This document shows positions 34,984 to 43,576 of a stretch of 43,781 nucleotides of DNA, piece after piece. The first letter of the stretch is position 1. The number at the start of each line of letters is the position of its first letter. This DNA is from Betaproteobacteria bacterium. Its GTDB lineage: Bacteria; Pseudomonadota; Gammaproteobacteria; Burkholderiales; SG8-39. The notes beneath the pieces were generated by a model. That model had not been told where the DNA came from, made no database searches, and saw only the letters and a list, made by a program, of their open reading frames with translations. The position numbers were made by a program, and so were the translations under genes. Location of the stretch: contig SCTY01000018.1 in assembly GCA_004297625.1 (NCBI GenBank), positions 1-43,781 on the forward strand, read 5' to 3'.

Positions 34984-35861
34984 TGCTGCCCCAGCTCGTT
35001 CAGCTCCCGCGTAGTGCGATCGAAAAGCTCGTCGACTTCGAAGCGGCGCGGGATCAATCCCTGGCGATGCACGTTGTCGATGATGATCTGCAGGTTCCGG
35101 CGGTTCGCCTCGACGCCGAACGGATTCATGTCGAGCGGGGCGGTTGCGGTGCGCCGGCTCTCCCAGAGCAGCCGGTACACCTCGCGCACGACCTCCGGGT
35201 GCTTCTCGGCCAGCGGGCGCTTGACGACCGCCATGTGGTTGATCTGTATCGCACGGTGCTTCCTCTGCCAGGCCTCGGCCGCCGCCTTGGGATCCGGGAA
35301 CAGCGTCTTTATGCGCGGGTCGTCCGGCACCTTGTCGCCCACGATCGCCGCGTCCAGCTCGCCCGCGAGCAGCATGCCGGCGAGATCCTTGCCCGCCGGG
35401 GCGCGCTCGAGATTGGAGGGATCGCGGAATTCAGCGACGTGAGGCTCTTCGAACGTCACCCACTTCACTTTCCCGAGGTCGAGCCCGTAGTCCTCCGACA
35501 GGATGCCGCGGATCCACGTGACCGTGGTTACCGAATAGGACCGGATGCCCACGCGCTTGCCGGCGAGCTCGCCCGGGGCAATGGCACCCCGCTCAGCGTT
35601 GTACACGATGTAGGGATGCTGGAACCGCGCGAGGAGAACCGTCGGCAGCAGTACGTACGGTTTGCCATGCGCGAGGGCGACCAGGTAGGTGACGATCGCG
35701 AGCTCGGCGAAGTCGAACTCGCAATTGCGCACTACGCGCTTGAAGGCGGAGCTTGGCCTCTTCACGTCGGCGTAATCAAACTCGACAAGCGGCGACTTCA
35801 CGGCGCCCTTCTTCAGCGCCGCCGTGATCGGGTAGTCTCCCAGCAGAGTGAGGAGCTTCAT
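34980..35861 (-). CDS. 4,5-dihydroxyphthalate decarboxylase-like protein (copy 1)
   Basis: A 293-residue protein with a periplasmic-binding-protein-like fold and no signal peptide, as in the cytoplasmic Pht5 decarboxylases. The features are YPITAALKKGAV near 10, RNCEFDFAELAIVTYLVA near 45-62, GKRVGIRSYSVTTVTWIRGIL near 105-125 (in parts) and RRNLQIIIDNVHRQGLIPRRF near the end. It is about 35 residues shorter than copy 2 at 36744. The decarboxylase function is family-based; a binding protein is the alternative. Confidence 0.75.
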   Translation of the reverse strand: MKLLTLLGDYPITAALKKGAVKSPLVEFDYADVKRPSSAFKRVVRNCEFDFAELAIVTYLVALAHGKPYVLLPTVLLARFQHPYIVYNAERGAIAPGELAGKRVGIRSYSVTTVTWIRGILSEDYGLDLGKVKWVTFEEPHVAEFRDPSNLERAPAGKDLAGMLLAGELDAAIVGDKVPDDPRIKTLFPDPKAAAEAWQRKHRAIQINHMAVVKRPLAEKHPEVVREVYRLLWESRRTATAPLDMNPFGVEANRRNLQIIIDNVHRQGLIPRRFEVDELFDRTTRELNELGQQ

Positions 35862-35865
35862 CGCG

Positions 35866-36723
35866 CTACTTTCCCGCGAGGGCCGGATACAGCCGCTGCG
35901 CCGTGCCCCAGAAGATCCAGTCCTGCTCCTCGGCCGACAGGAACGACAGCGCCTCGCGGCTCTCGTCGGCGATCTGCTTGAGGGTCCCGTCTGACGCGGG
36001 AAAGTTGGAGCCCCAGGCGATGCGCGAGGCGCCGTACTCCTTCACCACCTTGCGCAAGAAGGTCTCGGGACGCGCCTTGCCCTTCTTCGCCTCCCGCACG
36101 CTGATGATGGTGAGCTTCAGATTGACGTTCTTGTACTTCGACAGCGCGAGCATCGGCTCCGCGCCGGCATACGGCGGGCCGTCCTCGATCGGCGGGCGCA
36201 TCAGGTGATCGATGATCATCGTCACGTTCGGAAAACGGTCGATCAGCACCTTGAGCTGCGGGATCCCCGACTGCTGCATCTGCACGCACACCGGGATGCC
36301 GAGCTCGCCGGCGCACTTCCACGCGGGAAAGGTCTTCGGGTCGGCGAGCCAGGTTGCCTGGTTCGGCATCGTGCTGCCCGTCGTGAAGAGGCGCAGGCCG
36401 GTAAGACCTTTATCTATCCAGTAGCGGATCTTCTCCGGCGCGTCGGCGGCCAGCACGTCCACCGAGAACACCCCAGTGAAGCGCTCGGGGTGCGCGGCGA
36501 CCGCGTCGGCAACGTAAGAGTTATCGAACCCGTAGCAGGTGGACGACTGCACGATGGCAGCGCGCGCGACGCCCGCCTCGTCCATTGCTGCAAGGAGCTG
36601 CTCGTAAGTCGTCGGACGGTCGCGCGACCAGGTCGACTGCGTGCCGCCCAGCGGCTTCTGCGGGTAGCGCTTGGTGTCCGGGGAGATGATGTGCGGATGG
36701 ATGTCCAGCATTCTTGCGGGCAT
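35866..36723 (-). CDS. Amidohydrolase 2 family protein (LigI/PDC-lactonase-like)
   Basis: A 285-residue TIM-barrel hydrolase: MLDIHPHIISPDTKRYP at the N-terminus (His-x-His), AIVQSSTCYGFDN near 57, GLTGLRLFTTGS near 107, MIIDHLMRPP near 175 and IAWGSNFPAS near 238. The group includes 2-pyrone-4,6-dicarboxylate lactonase and related carboxy-lyases. It lies between the two decarboxylase-like genes, 4 nt and 20 nt from its neighbours, so it is part of the same operon. The substrate is probably an aromatic ring-cleavage or lactone intermediate. Confidence 0.85.
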   Translation of the reverse strand: MPARMLDIHPHIISPDTKRYPQKPLGGTQSTWSRDRPTTYEQLLAAMDEAGVARAAIVQSSTCYGFDNSYVADAVAAHPERFTGVFSVDVLAADAPEKIRYWIDKGLTGLRLFTTGSTMPNQATWLADPKTFPAWKCAGELGIPVCVQMQQSGIPQLKVLIDRFPNVTMIIDHLMRPPIEDGPPYAGAEPMLALSKYKNVNLKLTIISVREAKKGKARPETFLRKVVKEYGASRIAWGSNFPASDGTLKQIADESREALSFLSAEEQDWIFWGTAQRLYPALAGK

Positions 36724-36743
36724 GGTCTTTCCTCTGGGGTGAA

Positions 36744-37727
36744 TCAGGCCTGCGGGTCGACGAACATCTCGCCGGCCTCGTAGCGCTTGGGCAGCAGACC
36801 CTGTTGATGCGAGTAGCGGATCAGCGCGTCGATCGCTGGCCGGTTGGCGGCGAGGCCATAAGGCAGCGGGTCGCCCACGACCTTGGAGAGCTCGACGTAG
36901 CTACGGTCGACATCATTAGCAACCTCACCCGCTTTCAGCCGGTCTACATAGAGAGACTTCGCCTTGGTAAAGGCGTCGAAAAGCGCACGCGCGAGCCAGG
37001 AGCGCTCGGCAAGCAGCGCATCCTTCACCACGATAAGGCCGTGTACCGGGTAGATGCCCGTACGCCGGAACCACTCGGCTTCCAGGCGCTGGGCGTCGGG
37101 AATGAGGTCGCGGTAGGCAGCCGCCGGAGCCGCCGAGGCGCTCGCCTCCCACCCGTCCTTCGGCGCCCCCGCCCGACCGATGCCTGCAGGGCCGGTGAAG
37201 GCCGCTTGCAATTGGCCGTCGGCCATCATGCTCACCAGCGACTGCCCCGCGGGTGCCTTCGTTACGTTCGGCGGCAGCTTGAGCGTGGTGACGTGCTCCT
37301 CGTCGTCCACCACCCAAGTGACCTTTGCGTTGTCGACGCCGTACTCGTCCGCGAGAATGCCGCGCGTCCAAATCCCCGTAGAGACCGAGTAGGCACGTAC
37401 GCCGACCTTCTTGCCTTCGAGATCCTTTGGCGCGCGGATGCCCGAGTCGGGGCGGCACACGATCCCGGCATGGTGGAACCGCCGGAAGATGAAGATCGGC
37501 AGCGCCTTGAACGGCGCCCCGGCGGCACGCGCGATCATGTAAGTCGCCGGCGCCATCTCGCAAACGTCGAACTCGACATCGCGCACCATGCGCCGGAAAG
37601 CCGCGATGATCGGGTTGATCTCGAGGAAATCGCCATCGACCGTCTCGATGCGCACGCGACCGTCCTTCAACGCGGCGGTATGCCCGTACGTGGCGATGGC
37701 GATCTTGAGTTTCACGGGGGGTTTCAT
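36744..37727 (-). CDS. 4,5-dihydroxyphthalate decarboxylase-like protein (copy 2)
   Basis: A 327-residue paralogue of the protein at 34980. Shared segments include a YGHTAALKDGRV-like start, RDVEFDVCEMAPATYMIAR, GKKVGVRAYSVSTGIWTRGIL (in parts) and a C-terminal SHQQGLLPKRYEAGEMF. It has no signal peptide. It contains an extra Ala-rich insert near 205-215. It lies 9 nt after the TctC-like gene. It may be a true Pht5 or a related decarboxylase with a different substrate. Confidence 0.78.
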   Translation of the reverse strand: MKPPVKLKIAIATYGHTAALKDGRVRIETVDGDFLEINPIIAAFRRMVRDVEFDVCEMAPATYMIARAAGAPFKALPIFIFRRFHHAGIVCRPDSGIRAPKDLEGKKVGVRAYSVSTGIWTRGILADEYGVDNAKVTWVVDDEEHVTTLKLPPNVTKAPAGQSLVSMMADGQLQAAFTGPAGIGRAGAPKDGWEASASAAPAAAYRDLIPDAQRLEAEWFRRTGIYPVHGLIVVKDALLAERSWLARALFDAFTKAKSLYVDRLKAGEVANDVDRSYVELSKVVGDPLPYGLAANRPAIDALIRYSHQQGLLPKRYEAGEMFVDPQA

Positions 37728-37736
37728 TTCCAGGCC

Positions 37737-38717
37737 TTATTGAAGCGGGATGTTGGCGCGCTCGATGACCGCCTTCCACTTGGCGATGTCCCGCACCATC
37801 AGATCCCGCATTTCGTCCGGAGTGCCGGCACGCCCTTCGGCGCCAATCTGCCGCATCCGCTCCCGCACGTCGGGCGAATTGACCGCCGCGGCGATCTCCC
37901 TGTTGAGGCGCTCTACGATGGCGCGCGGCGTTTTTGCGGTAATGGAAAAGCCGTTCCAGGCGTTCGCTTCATAGCCGGTGATGCCGCTTTCGTGCAGGGT
38001 GGGCGTCGTTGGGAAGTCGGAAAGGCGCTTCGATGAGGCGATTGCAAGCGGCTTGAGCAGGTTGCCGCGGATCTGCGAGATCAAGGGCGCGACGTACTCG
38101 AACGCGATGTCCACGTCACCCGAACGCAGCGCCGTCATGATGGCCGGCGTGCCCTTGAAAGGCACGATCTGCACGTTGACGGCCGCCATCGACTTGAAGA
38201 GCTCGGCCGCGAGATTTTGGCCGCTGCCGATATTGATAGTCGCCACGTTCAGCTTGCCCGGATTCGCCTTTGCGTAGGCGAGGACATCGTTAACAGACTT
38301 GAACCTCGACTCGGTCGACGCAATCATGGCGATGTCGAGGAAGGAAATGGTCGACAGGTGCGTGAAGTCCTTAACAATGTCGAACGGCAGGGACTTGAAC
38401 ACGGTCGCATTGATCGCGTTGCCGATGCCGGTAAGGCAAATGGTGTAGCCGTCACCCTCTGCCTTGGCGCACGGGTCGGTCGCGAGGATCAGCCCGGCAC
38501 CCGGGCGGTTTTCGACGACGATCGGGTTTTTCATGTTCTCGCTCATCTTCTGCGCCACGAAGCGGGCCGTGATGTCGCCGACGCCCCCAGGACCATAAGG
38601 GATCAGCAGGCGAACGGGCTTCGAGGGATAGGACTGCGCGAGGGCCGCTCCGGCAAAAGCGATCGCTGAAGCCGTAAACAGCCCGGCCATCAAACGGGCA
38701 ACGAAATATCTCGACAT
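37737..38717 (-). CDS. Bug/TctC-family solute receptor
   Basis: First gene of the minus-strand catabolic operon. The 326-residue product has a signal peptide to about residue 27 (AALAQ), then YPSKPVRLLIPYGPGGVGD and VENRPGAGLILATD. I start at the ATG at 38717, which has GGGAGGT upstream; the open frame extends 15 codons further into the control region. It is divergent from a LysR regulator, so an aromatic acid or related carboxylate is the likely ligand and inducer. Confidence 0.92.
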   Translation of the reverse strand: MSRYFVARLMAGLFTASAIAFAGAALAQSYPSKPVRLLIPYGPGGVGDITARFVAQKMSENMKNPIVVENRPGAGLILATDPCAKAEGDGYTICLTGIGNAINATVFKSLPFDIVKDFTHLSTISFLDIAMIASTESRFKSVNDVLAYAKANPGKLNVATINIGSGQNLAAELFKSMAAVNVQIVPFKGTPAIMTALRSGDVDIAFEYVAPLISQIRGNLLKPLAIASSKRLSDFPTTPTLHESGITGYEANAWNGFSITAKTPRAIVERLNREIAAAVNSPDVRERMRQIGAEGRAGTPDEMRDLMVRDIAKWKAVIERANIPLQ

Positions 38718-38793
38718 GACACCTCCCCGTGACTGAGCGCACATGATCACCATCGGAGACATAACCGACTAATGAAATAAAAGGCCCAAGTCA

Positions 38794-38820
38794 TGAGACA
38801 ACGGTAATATCGCGGTCTCA
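38794..38820. promoter_or_regulatory. Candidate LysR operator
   Basis: TGAGAC (38794-38799) and GTCTCA (38815-38820) form a perfect 6-bp inverted repeat with a 15-nt spacer. It lies 5 nt before the lysR start in the 108-bp divergent gap. LysR regulators often bind inverted repeats overlapping their own promoter. Assignment is by position only. Confidence 0.45.
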
Positions 38821-38825
38821 GCCAC

Positions 38826-39779
38826 ATGCAATCCGATTGGTACATCCGCCGGCATCTGAAGCTGAGGCACCTGCAGTTGCTGGTCGCAATCGACGATCTG
38901 CGCAACCTCGGCCGCGTGGCCGCGAGCCTCAACATCACGCAGCCGGCCGTCTCGAAGATGCTCGGTGAAGTGGAGAAGGGCCTAGGGGTGACGCTGTTCG
39001 AGCGCACGGCCCGCGGCGTGAATCCTACGGTCTATGGCGCAGCGCTCATTGACCACGCCCGGACGGTGCTCGGCAACTTGGATGTTGCACGCGCAGAGCT
39101 GCGCGACCTTCTGTCTGGCGCCTCGGGAAAAGTAGCCGTCGGCGCGCTGCCGGCCGTGGCGCCGACGTTGCTGCCGCGTAGTCTGGCGTTGCTGAAGGAC
39201 CGCTCCCCTGGCACGAGCGTCCTCGTGCGAGAAGGGACGCAGGAAAGCCTGCTCCAGGAGCTGCTTCGCGGCAAGCTCGACCTGGTCGTCGGCACACTGC
39301 CCGGCCGCGCCCCGCATTTCGAAGAGAAAGTTCTGTACGAGGACCGGTTCCGGCTGGTCGCGCGCAGGCAGCATCCGCTCGCCGGCAGGACGCGCGTCAC
39401 TTGGTCCGACCTGCGTGAATATCCTTGGGTCCTGCCACCCGTCGGCAGCTTGCTCCGCGAGCCGCTGGAGGTGACCTTCGAGGAGCACGGGCTCGCTATC
39501 CCGCGAAATCAGATCGAGACCCTTTCAGTCCACGTAATCAGCGGTTACGTAGAATCGACCGACGCGATCGGCTGCCTCCGTGAGGCCGTCGCGCACCGCT
39601 ACCAAGCGCTAGGCGCCCTTGCCGTCCTGCCGCTCGATTTGCCGAAAATGCTCGGCCCGGTCGGGATGACGTGGAGCCGCGAGCGGCTCCTTTCGTCGAG
39701 CGCCCGCCTGATGATGAAGTGCCTTGAAAACGCCATCAACCATCGGGCCTCGCCGCGACACGCGCGGGCGAGCGGATAG
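38826..39779 (+). CDS. LysR-family transcriptional regulator
   Basis: A 317-residue regulator with an N-terminal winged helix-turn-helix (about 11-70: LRHLQLLVAIDDL, GRVAASLNITQPAVSKML, LGVTLFERTARGV). A periplasmic-binding-type effector domain follows (about 95-300). It resembles the GbpR/PcaQ-type subgroup in its VAASLN-TQPAVSK helix, which is weak evidence for aromatic acid control. It is divergent from the receptor-catabolic operon and probably activates it with a pathway intermediate as co-inducer. Confidence 0.92.
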   Translation: MQSDWYIRRHLKLRHLQLLVAIDDLRNLGRVAASLNITQPAVSKMLGEVEKGLGVTLFERTARGVNPTVYGAALIDHARTVLGNLDVARAELRDLLSGASGKVAVGALPAVAPTLLPRSLALLKDRSPGTSVLVREGTQESLLQELLRGKLDLVVGTLPGRAPHFEEKVLYEDRFRLVARRQHPLAGRTRVTWSDLREYPWVLPPVGSLLREPLEVTFEEHGLAIPRNQIETLSVHVISGYVESTDAIGCLREAVAHRYQALGALAVLPLDLPKMLGPVGMTWSRERLLSSSARLMMKCLENAINHRASPRHARASG

Positions 39780-39814
39780 CAGTTACCTGGCGGTAGAGGC
39801 ACTAAACTCGTTGC

Positions 39815-40600
39815 ATGCTGAAGCTGAGCCGCCCCGCCGCGGAGGTCTTCATTCCCGACGGCACCTCCTGGGAAGCGGCTTGCGCGCGGGTGACGCACCT
39901 CGTGGTGGCCGCTCACGCCGACGACGTGGAGATCATGGCCTGGCATGCGATTCTCAACGCCGCTGGGCTCGCCGCCGTCATTGTCACCGACGGACGGGAT
40001 AGCAGCACGCGGCTCCTGGAGCAGAAGCGCGCAGCGTCGCTGGGCAACTACGCAGTGCTGATCTGGCTCGACCACGCGAGCGCGGAGGTGAAGCGGGCCG
40101 CATATCCTCCGCTGGCGTCCGACTTGAGCGCGGTCCTGGCCGCGGTTCGGCCGCGGCGGGTCTACACGCACAATCCGGCGGACAGGCATGACACCCACGT
40201 TGCCGTAGCCCTGCACACCGTGCAGGCGCTGCGCGCGAATCCGTCCTCGGTGGAACGCGTTCTCGGCTGCGAGGTGTGGCGCGCGCTGGATTGGCTGCAG
40301 ACCGAGGACAAGGTGACGCTCGACGTGAGCAGCGCGCCAGATCGGCTCATGCCGCTGATCGGCGCGTTCGACTCCCAGATCGCCGGCGGCAAGCGCTACG
40401 ACCTGGCGGCGGCCGGCCGGAAGCGCGCGAACGCCACGTTTCTGGACCCGCACGCCGCCGGCCGGGCCACGGCCGTGGAATACGCGATGGATCTCACGCC
40501 GCTCGTGAAAGACCCGACGCTGGATATCACCCGCTGGACCCTGCAGCTCGTGGAGCGATTCGCGCGGGATGTGGAGGCCCGTCTCGCCCGATGGAAGTGA
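39815..40600 (+). CDS. PIG-L family deacetylase
   Basis: Zinc-dependent N-deacetylase of the LmbE-like fold, 261 residues. Metal-binding motifs are AHADDVE (about 33-39) and HNPADRHDTHV near 125. The family acts on N-acetylglucosaminyl conjugates. No signal peptide is present. It overlaps nagB by 10 nt, forming an operon with the amino-sugar enzymes. The substrate may be an N-acetylhexosamine derivative. Confidence 0.9.
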   Translation: MLKLSRPAAEVFIPDGTSWEAACARVTHLVVAAHADDVEIMAWHAILNAAGLAAVIVTDGRDSSTRLLEQKRAASLGNYAVLIWLDHASAEVKRAAYPPLASDLSAVLAAVRPRRVYTHNPADRHDTHVAVALHTVQALRANPSSVERVLGCEVWRALDWLQTEDKVTLDVSSAPDRLMPLIGAFDSQIAGGKRYDLAAAGRKRANATFLDPHAAGRATAVEYAMDLTPLVKDPTLDITRWTLQLVERFARDVEARLARWK

Positions 40601-41367
40601 TCGTGGTGCCCGCTGCGCTCGACGTCGGCATGGCCGCGGCGGGCATCATTTCCCGGCTGGTGGCCGGAAAGCCCGGCGCGGTCCTGGGTCTCGCCACCGG
40701 CGCCTCCGTGAAGCGGGTGTACGCCGAGCTCGCCCTGGCCCACCACGACCGCGCGCTGGATTTCTCGCGGGTCACCGCGTTCCTTCTCGACGAATACGTG
40801 GGCTTGAGCCGTTCGCATCCCGCCTCCTTCCATGCGTTCATCGAAGAGCACTTTCTGCGCCGCGTGAATGCGGACCGCCGGCGCGTCCACCTGCCGCCCA
40901 CCGAAGGCGACGATCTGCCAGGCTTGTGCGAGCAGTTCGAGCGCGACATCCGCGCCACCGGGGGAATCGACCTGCAGCTCCTGGGAATCGGCCGGGACGG
41001 CCACCTGGGGTTCAACGAGCCCACGTCGTCGCTCGCGTCCCGGACGCGCATCAAGACGCTCACCTCGGCCACGCGTGAAGCCAACCGGTCCGGATTCGGC
41101 GGCGAGGAGGTCCCGCTCCACGCGGTCACCATGGGAATCGGAACCCTCCTGGAAGCGCGGCATTGCCTGCTGGTTGCCGACGGGTCCGCCAAAGCGGACG
41201 CGGTTGCGCGCATGGTGGAAGGACCTCTGACGGCCATGGTGCCGGCGTCAGCGCTGCAAATGCACCCGCACGCCACGGTCATCGTCGACGAGGCTGCGGC
41301 CGCGGAACTCTCGCTGCGCGACTATTACCGCGAGGTCCAGCGCAACAAGCCGGAGTGGCAACGATGA
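40591..41367 (+). CDS. nagB: Glucosamine-6-phosphate deaminase/isomerase
   Basis: Interconverts glucosamine-6-phosphate and fructose-6-phosphate plus ammonia. The 258-residue product has GLATGAS near 34, the catalytic FLLDEYVGLSRSHPASFH near 63-80, GIGRDGHLGFNEPTSS near 128 and a late MGIGTLLEARHCLLVADG. All main active-site motifs are intact. It overlaps both neighbours (10 nt with PIG-L, ATGA with the mutase). Confidence 0.93.
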   Translation: MEVIVVPAALDVGMAAAGIISRLVAGKPGAVLGLATGASVKRVYAELALAHHDRALDFSRVTAFLLDEYVGLSRSHPASFHAFIEEHFLRRVNADRRRVHLPPTEGDDLPGLCEQFERDIRATGGIDLQLLGIGRDGHLGFNEPTSSLASRTRIKTLTSATREANRSGFGGEEVPLHAVTMGIGTLLEARHCLLVADGSAKADAVARMVEGPLTAMVPASALQMHPHATVIVDEAAAAELSLRDYYREVQRNKPEWQR

Positions 41368-42716
41368 GCGGGCTGGTCGTCAGTTATTCCGGTGTTCGCG
41401 GCGTGGTGGGGCGTGACCTGGACGCGTCCGTTGCCCGCAGATTTGGCGTTGCGTTCAGGCGCATGGTCGCGGAGCTCCACCCCGCGGGGCCGATCACGCT
41501 CGTGGTGGGCAGGGACACGCGCGCGAGCGGACCGGAGCTCCAGAGCGCGCTGATGCAAGGCCTGTCGGATGAGCGCGTGAGGATCATGGACCTGGACGTG
41601 GCGCCCACGCCGACCATTCAGTTCGCGCTCGGGGCGCTCCAGGCCGATGGCGCGGTGGCGGTCACCGCCAGCCACAACCCCGCGCAGTGGAACGGTTTCA
41701 AGTTCTTCCTCGCACCGGACAACACCGTGCTCGACGGCGCCCAGACGGAGCGCCTCATCCGGGAGCTTGCGGTGGCCTCCGACGTCGCGGGCGCCGTCGT
41801 GCGGGACAACCAGCACGAGCGGGCCGTGGCGCTGCATGTTGCGCGCGTGCTCGAGCAGGTGGACGCCGGGAGCATCCGGCGTCGCCGCTTTCGCGTGGCT
41901 CTGGATGCCGCGCGCGGGGCGGGTGAGCGTCCCGCGTTGCGTTTGCTGGACGCACTGGGCTGCACCGTGATGCGCGTCGACGTCGAGCGCGAATCAGAGC
42001 CGGTTGCCGAGAACCTCGCGGCGCTCGGTGCTGCCGGGGTCCAGAACGGTTGCGCGGTGGGGTTTGCGCAAGACCTCGACGGGGACCGCCTGGCGCTGGT
42101 GACGGAGACGGGAACCGCGCCGGGCGAGGACTACACGCTCGTGTTGGTGGTGGATCATCTGCTGCACCGCCCTCACCCGTCGGTCCCGGTGGTGGTCAAG
42201 AACGTGTCGACCACGCGCGCCGTGGATGACGTGGTGGCGCGCGCCGGCGCTGAGCTGCTGGAAACCCGCGTGGGCGAGATCAACTTGTCCCGCGCGTTGA
42301 AGCGTCAGATGGACCAGGGACGCGTGGCGTTTGGCGGCGAGGGCAACGGCGGCGTCATTCTCCCGCCGGTCCATCTGGGGCGCGACAGCCTGGTGGGCAT
42401 GGCGCTCGTGCTCGAGGCGCTCGCGCAACGCGACGAGCCGTTGTCCATCCGCCTGCGCGAGCTGCCGCGCTATCACAGCGCAAAGCTCAAGCTCCCGCTC
42501 ACCCCGTCCCGCGATCCCGCGTCCCTGATGGCGGCGGTGGAGCGGGCGTTTCCGGACGGCGCGGCGGATCATCTGGACGGACTGCGGCTGCGCTTCGCCG
42601 ATGGCGCCTGGCTCGGGGTGCGTCGCTCCAACACCGAGCCCGTTGTCCGCCTCGTGGTCGAGTCCGCCGGCGCGCAGTGGGTTTCTCGCGTCGCGAACAC
42701 GCTGCAGAACATTTAG
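41364..42716 (+). CDS. Phosphoglucosamine/phosphomannomutase-family phosphohexomutase
   Basis: A 450-residue alpha-D-phosphohexomutase with all four family sites: the phosphoserine loop TASHNPAQWNG (about 95-105), metal loop DLDGDR near 233, sugar loop GEGNGGVI near 325 and phosphate loop RRSNTEPVVR near 422. The start SYSGVRGVVG resembles GlmM and archaeal-type mutases. GlmM makes glucosamine-1-phosphate, which fits the NagB neighbour. It is not next to folP or ftsH as the housekeeping glmM usually is, so it may be a second, specialised copy. It overlaps the convergent gene by 4 nt. Confidence 0.88.
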   Translation: MSGLVVSYSGVRGVVGRDLDASVARRFGVAFRRMVAELHPAGPITLVVGRDTRASGPELQSALMQGLSDERVRIMDLDVAPTPTIQFALGALQADGAVAVTASHNPAQWNGFKFFLAPDNTVLDGAQTERLIRELAVASDVAGAVVRDNQHERAVALHVARVLEQVDAGSIRRRRFRVALDAARGAGERPALRLLDALGCTVMRVDVERESEPVAENLAALGAAGVQNGCAVGFAQDLDGDRLALVTETGTAPGEDYTLVLVVDHLLHRPHPSVPVVVKNVSTTRAVDDVVARAGAELLETRVGEINLSRALKRQMDQGRVAFGGEGNGGVILPPVHLGRDSLVGMALVLEALAQRDEPLSIRLRELPRYHSAKLKLPLTPSRDPASLMAAVERAFPDGAADHLDGLRLRFADGAWLGVRRSNTEPVVRLVVESAGAQWVSRVANTLQNI

Positions 42717-43576
42717 CCTTGGTCCGGCCCGGGCGTGCGCAGCCGGCCGATATAGGTCGGCACGATGTCCTCGACCGCCTTCGGCCGGATGTCGAGGTCG
42801 CGGAAACCCGGCAGAAATTCCAACAACCGCGCCTGAATCTCGGCTGCGGCGAAGGGCACCGGCACGAGCAACCGCCGTTTATCCATGAGACGTAGCGCGA
42901 AGCTGACCAACTCGCGCAGCGTGTACACGCGAGGGCCGGCGAGCTCATAGGTCTGGCCGGCGGTCCTGCGGTCGGCGAGCATGCGAACGATGGCCTCTGC
43001 CACGTCCTCTACATAAACGGGTTGCAGGCGGGTGCGGCCGCCGCCGATTAGCGGCACGACAGGGAGCAGGCGGACGATGTCGGCGAGCGTGCCGAACAGG
43101 GCGTCGCCCGGACCGAACATCGCGCTCTGGCGGACGATCGTGGCGCCCGGAAACGCCTGTCTGACGACGAGCTCGCCGCGACCGCGCGCCCGAATGTAAG
43201 GAGACCGCGACCCCGGATCGGCGCCGATCCCGGAGACGAGCACAAGCCGCGCGACGCCGGCAGCCGCCGCCTCCTGCGCGAGCGTCCTGGCGCCTTCCTC
43301 GTGCACCGACTCGAAAGTCACGCCGGGTTTCTCGACATACGCGGAGACGGCGTTGACCACGGCGTCGACCCCGGCTACGGCGGCGGCGACCGCGGCTGGG
43401 TCGCGCACGTCGGCGCGGAAGACCGTGACCCGGTCCGGATCAGCCGCTCGCAGCACGCTCTGCGCCCGGTCGGGAGACCGAACTGCGATACGCAGCGTCG
43501 CTCCTTCGGCGGCGAGCCGCCGCACGACCCGCCGGCCGAGAAACCCCGTGCCGCCGAACACGCTGACCGTGGTCAT
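42713..43576 (-). CDS. NAD(P)-binding protein, NDUFA9-like SDR family
   Basis: A 287-residue atypical short-chain dehydrogenase with an N-terminal Rossmann motif VFGGTGFLGRRVVRRL. VFRADVRDPAAVAAAVAGVDAVVNAVSAY follows near 55-80 (in parts), then LVLVSGIGADP near 113 and QPVYVEDVAEAI near 187. It resembles the complex I accessory NDUFA9/YbjT-like group, which may bind NADPH and quinone-pathway intermediates. No substrate can be named. It converges with the mutase gene. Confidence 0.88.
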   Translation of the reverse strand: MTTVSVFGGTGFLGRRVVRRLAAEGATLRIAVRSPDRAQSVLRAADPDRVTVFRADVRDPAAVAAAVAGVDAVVNAVSAYVEKPGVTFESVHEEGARTLAQEAAAAGVARLVLVSGIGADPGSRSPYIRARGRGELVVRQAFPGATIVRQSAMFGPGDALFGTLADIVRLLPVVPLIGGGRTRLQPVYVEDVAEAIVRMLADRRTAGQTYELAGPRVYTLRELVSFALRLMDKRRLLVPVPFAAAEIQARLLEFLPGFRDLDIRPKAVEDIVPTYIGRLRTPGPDQG

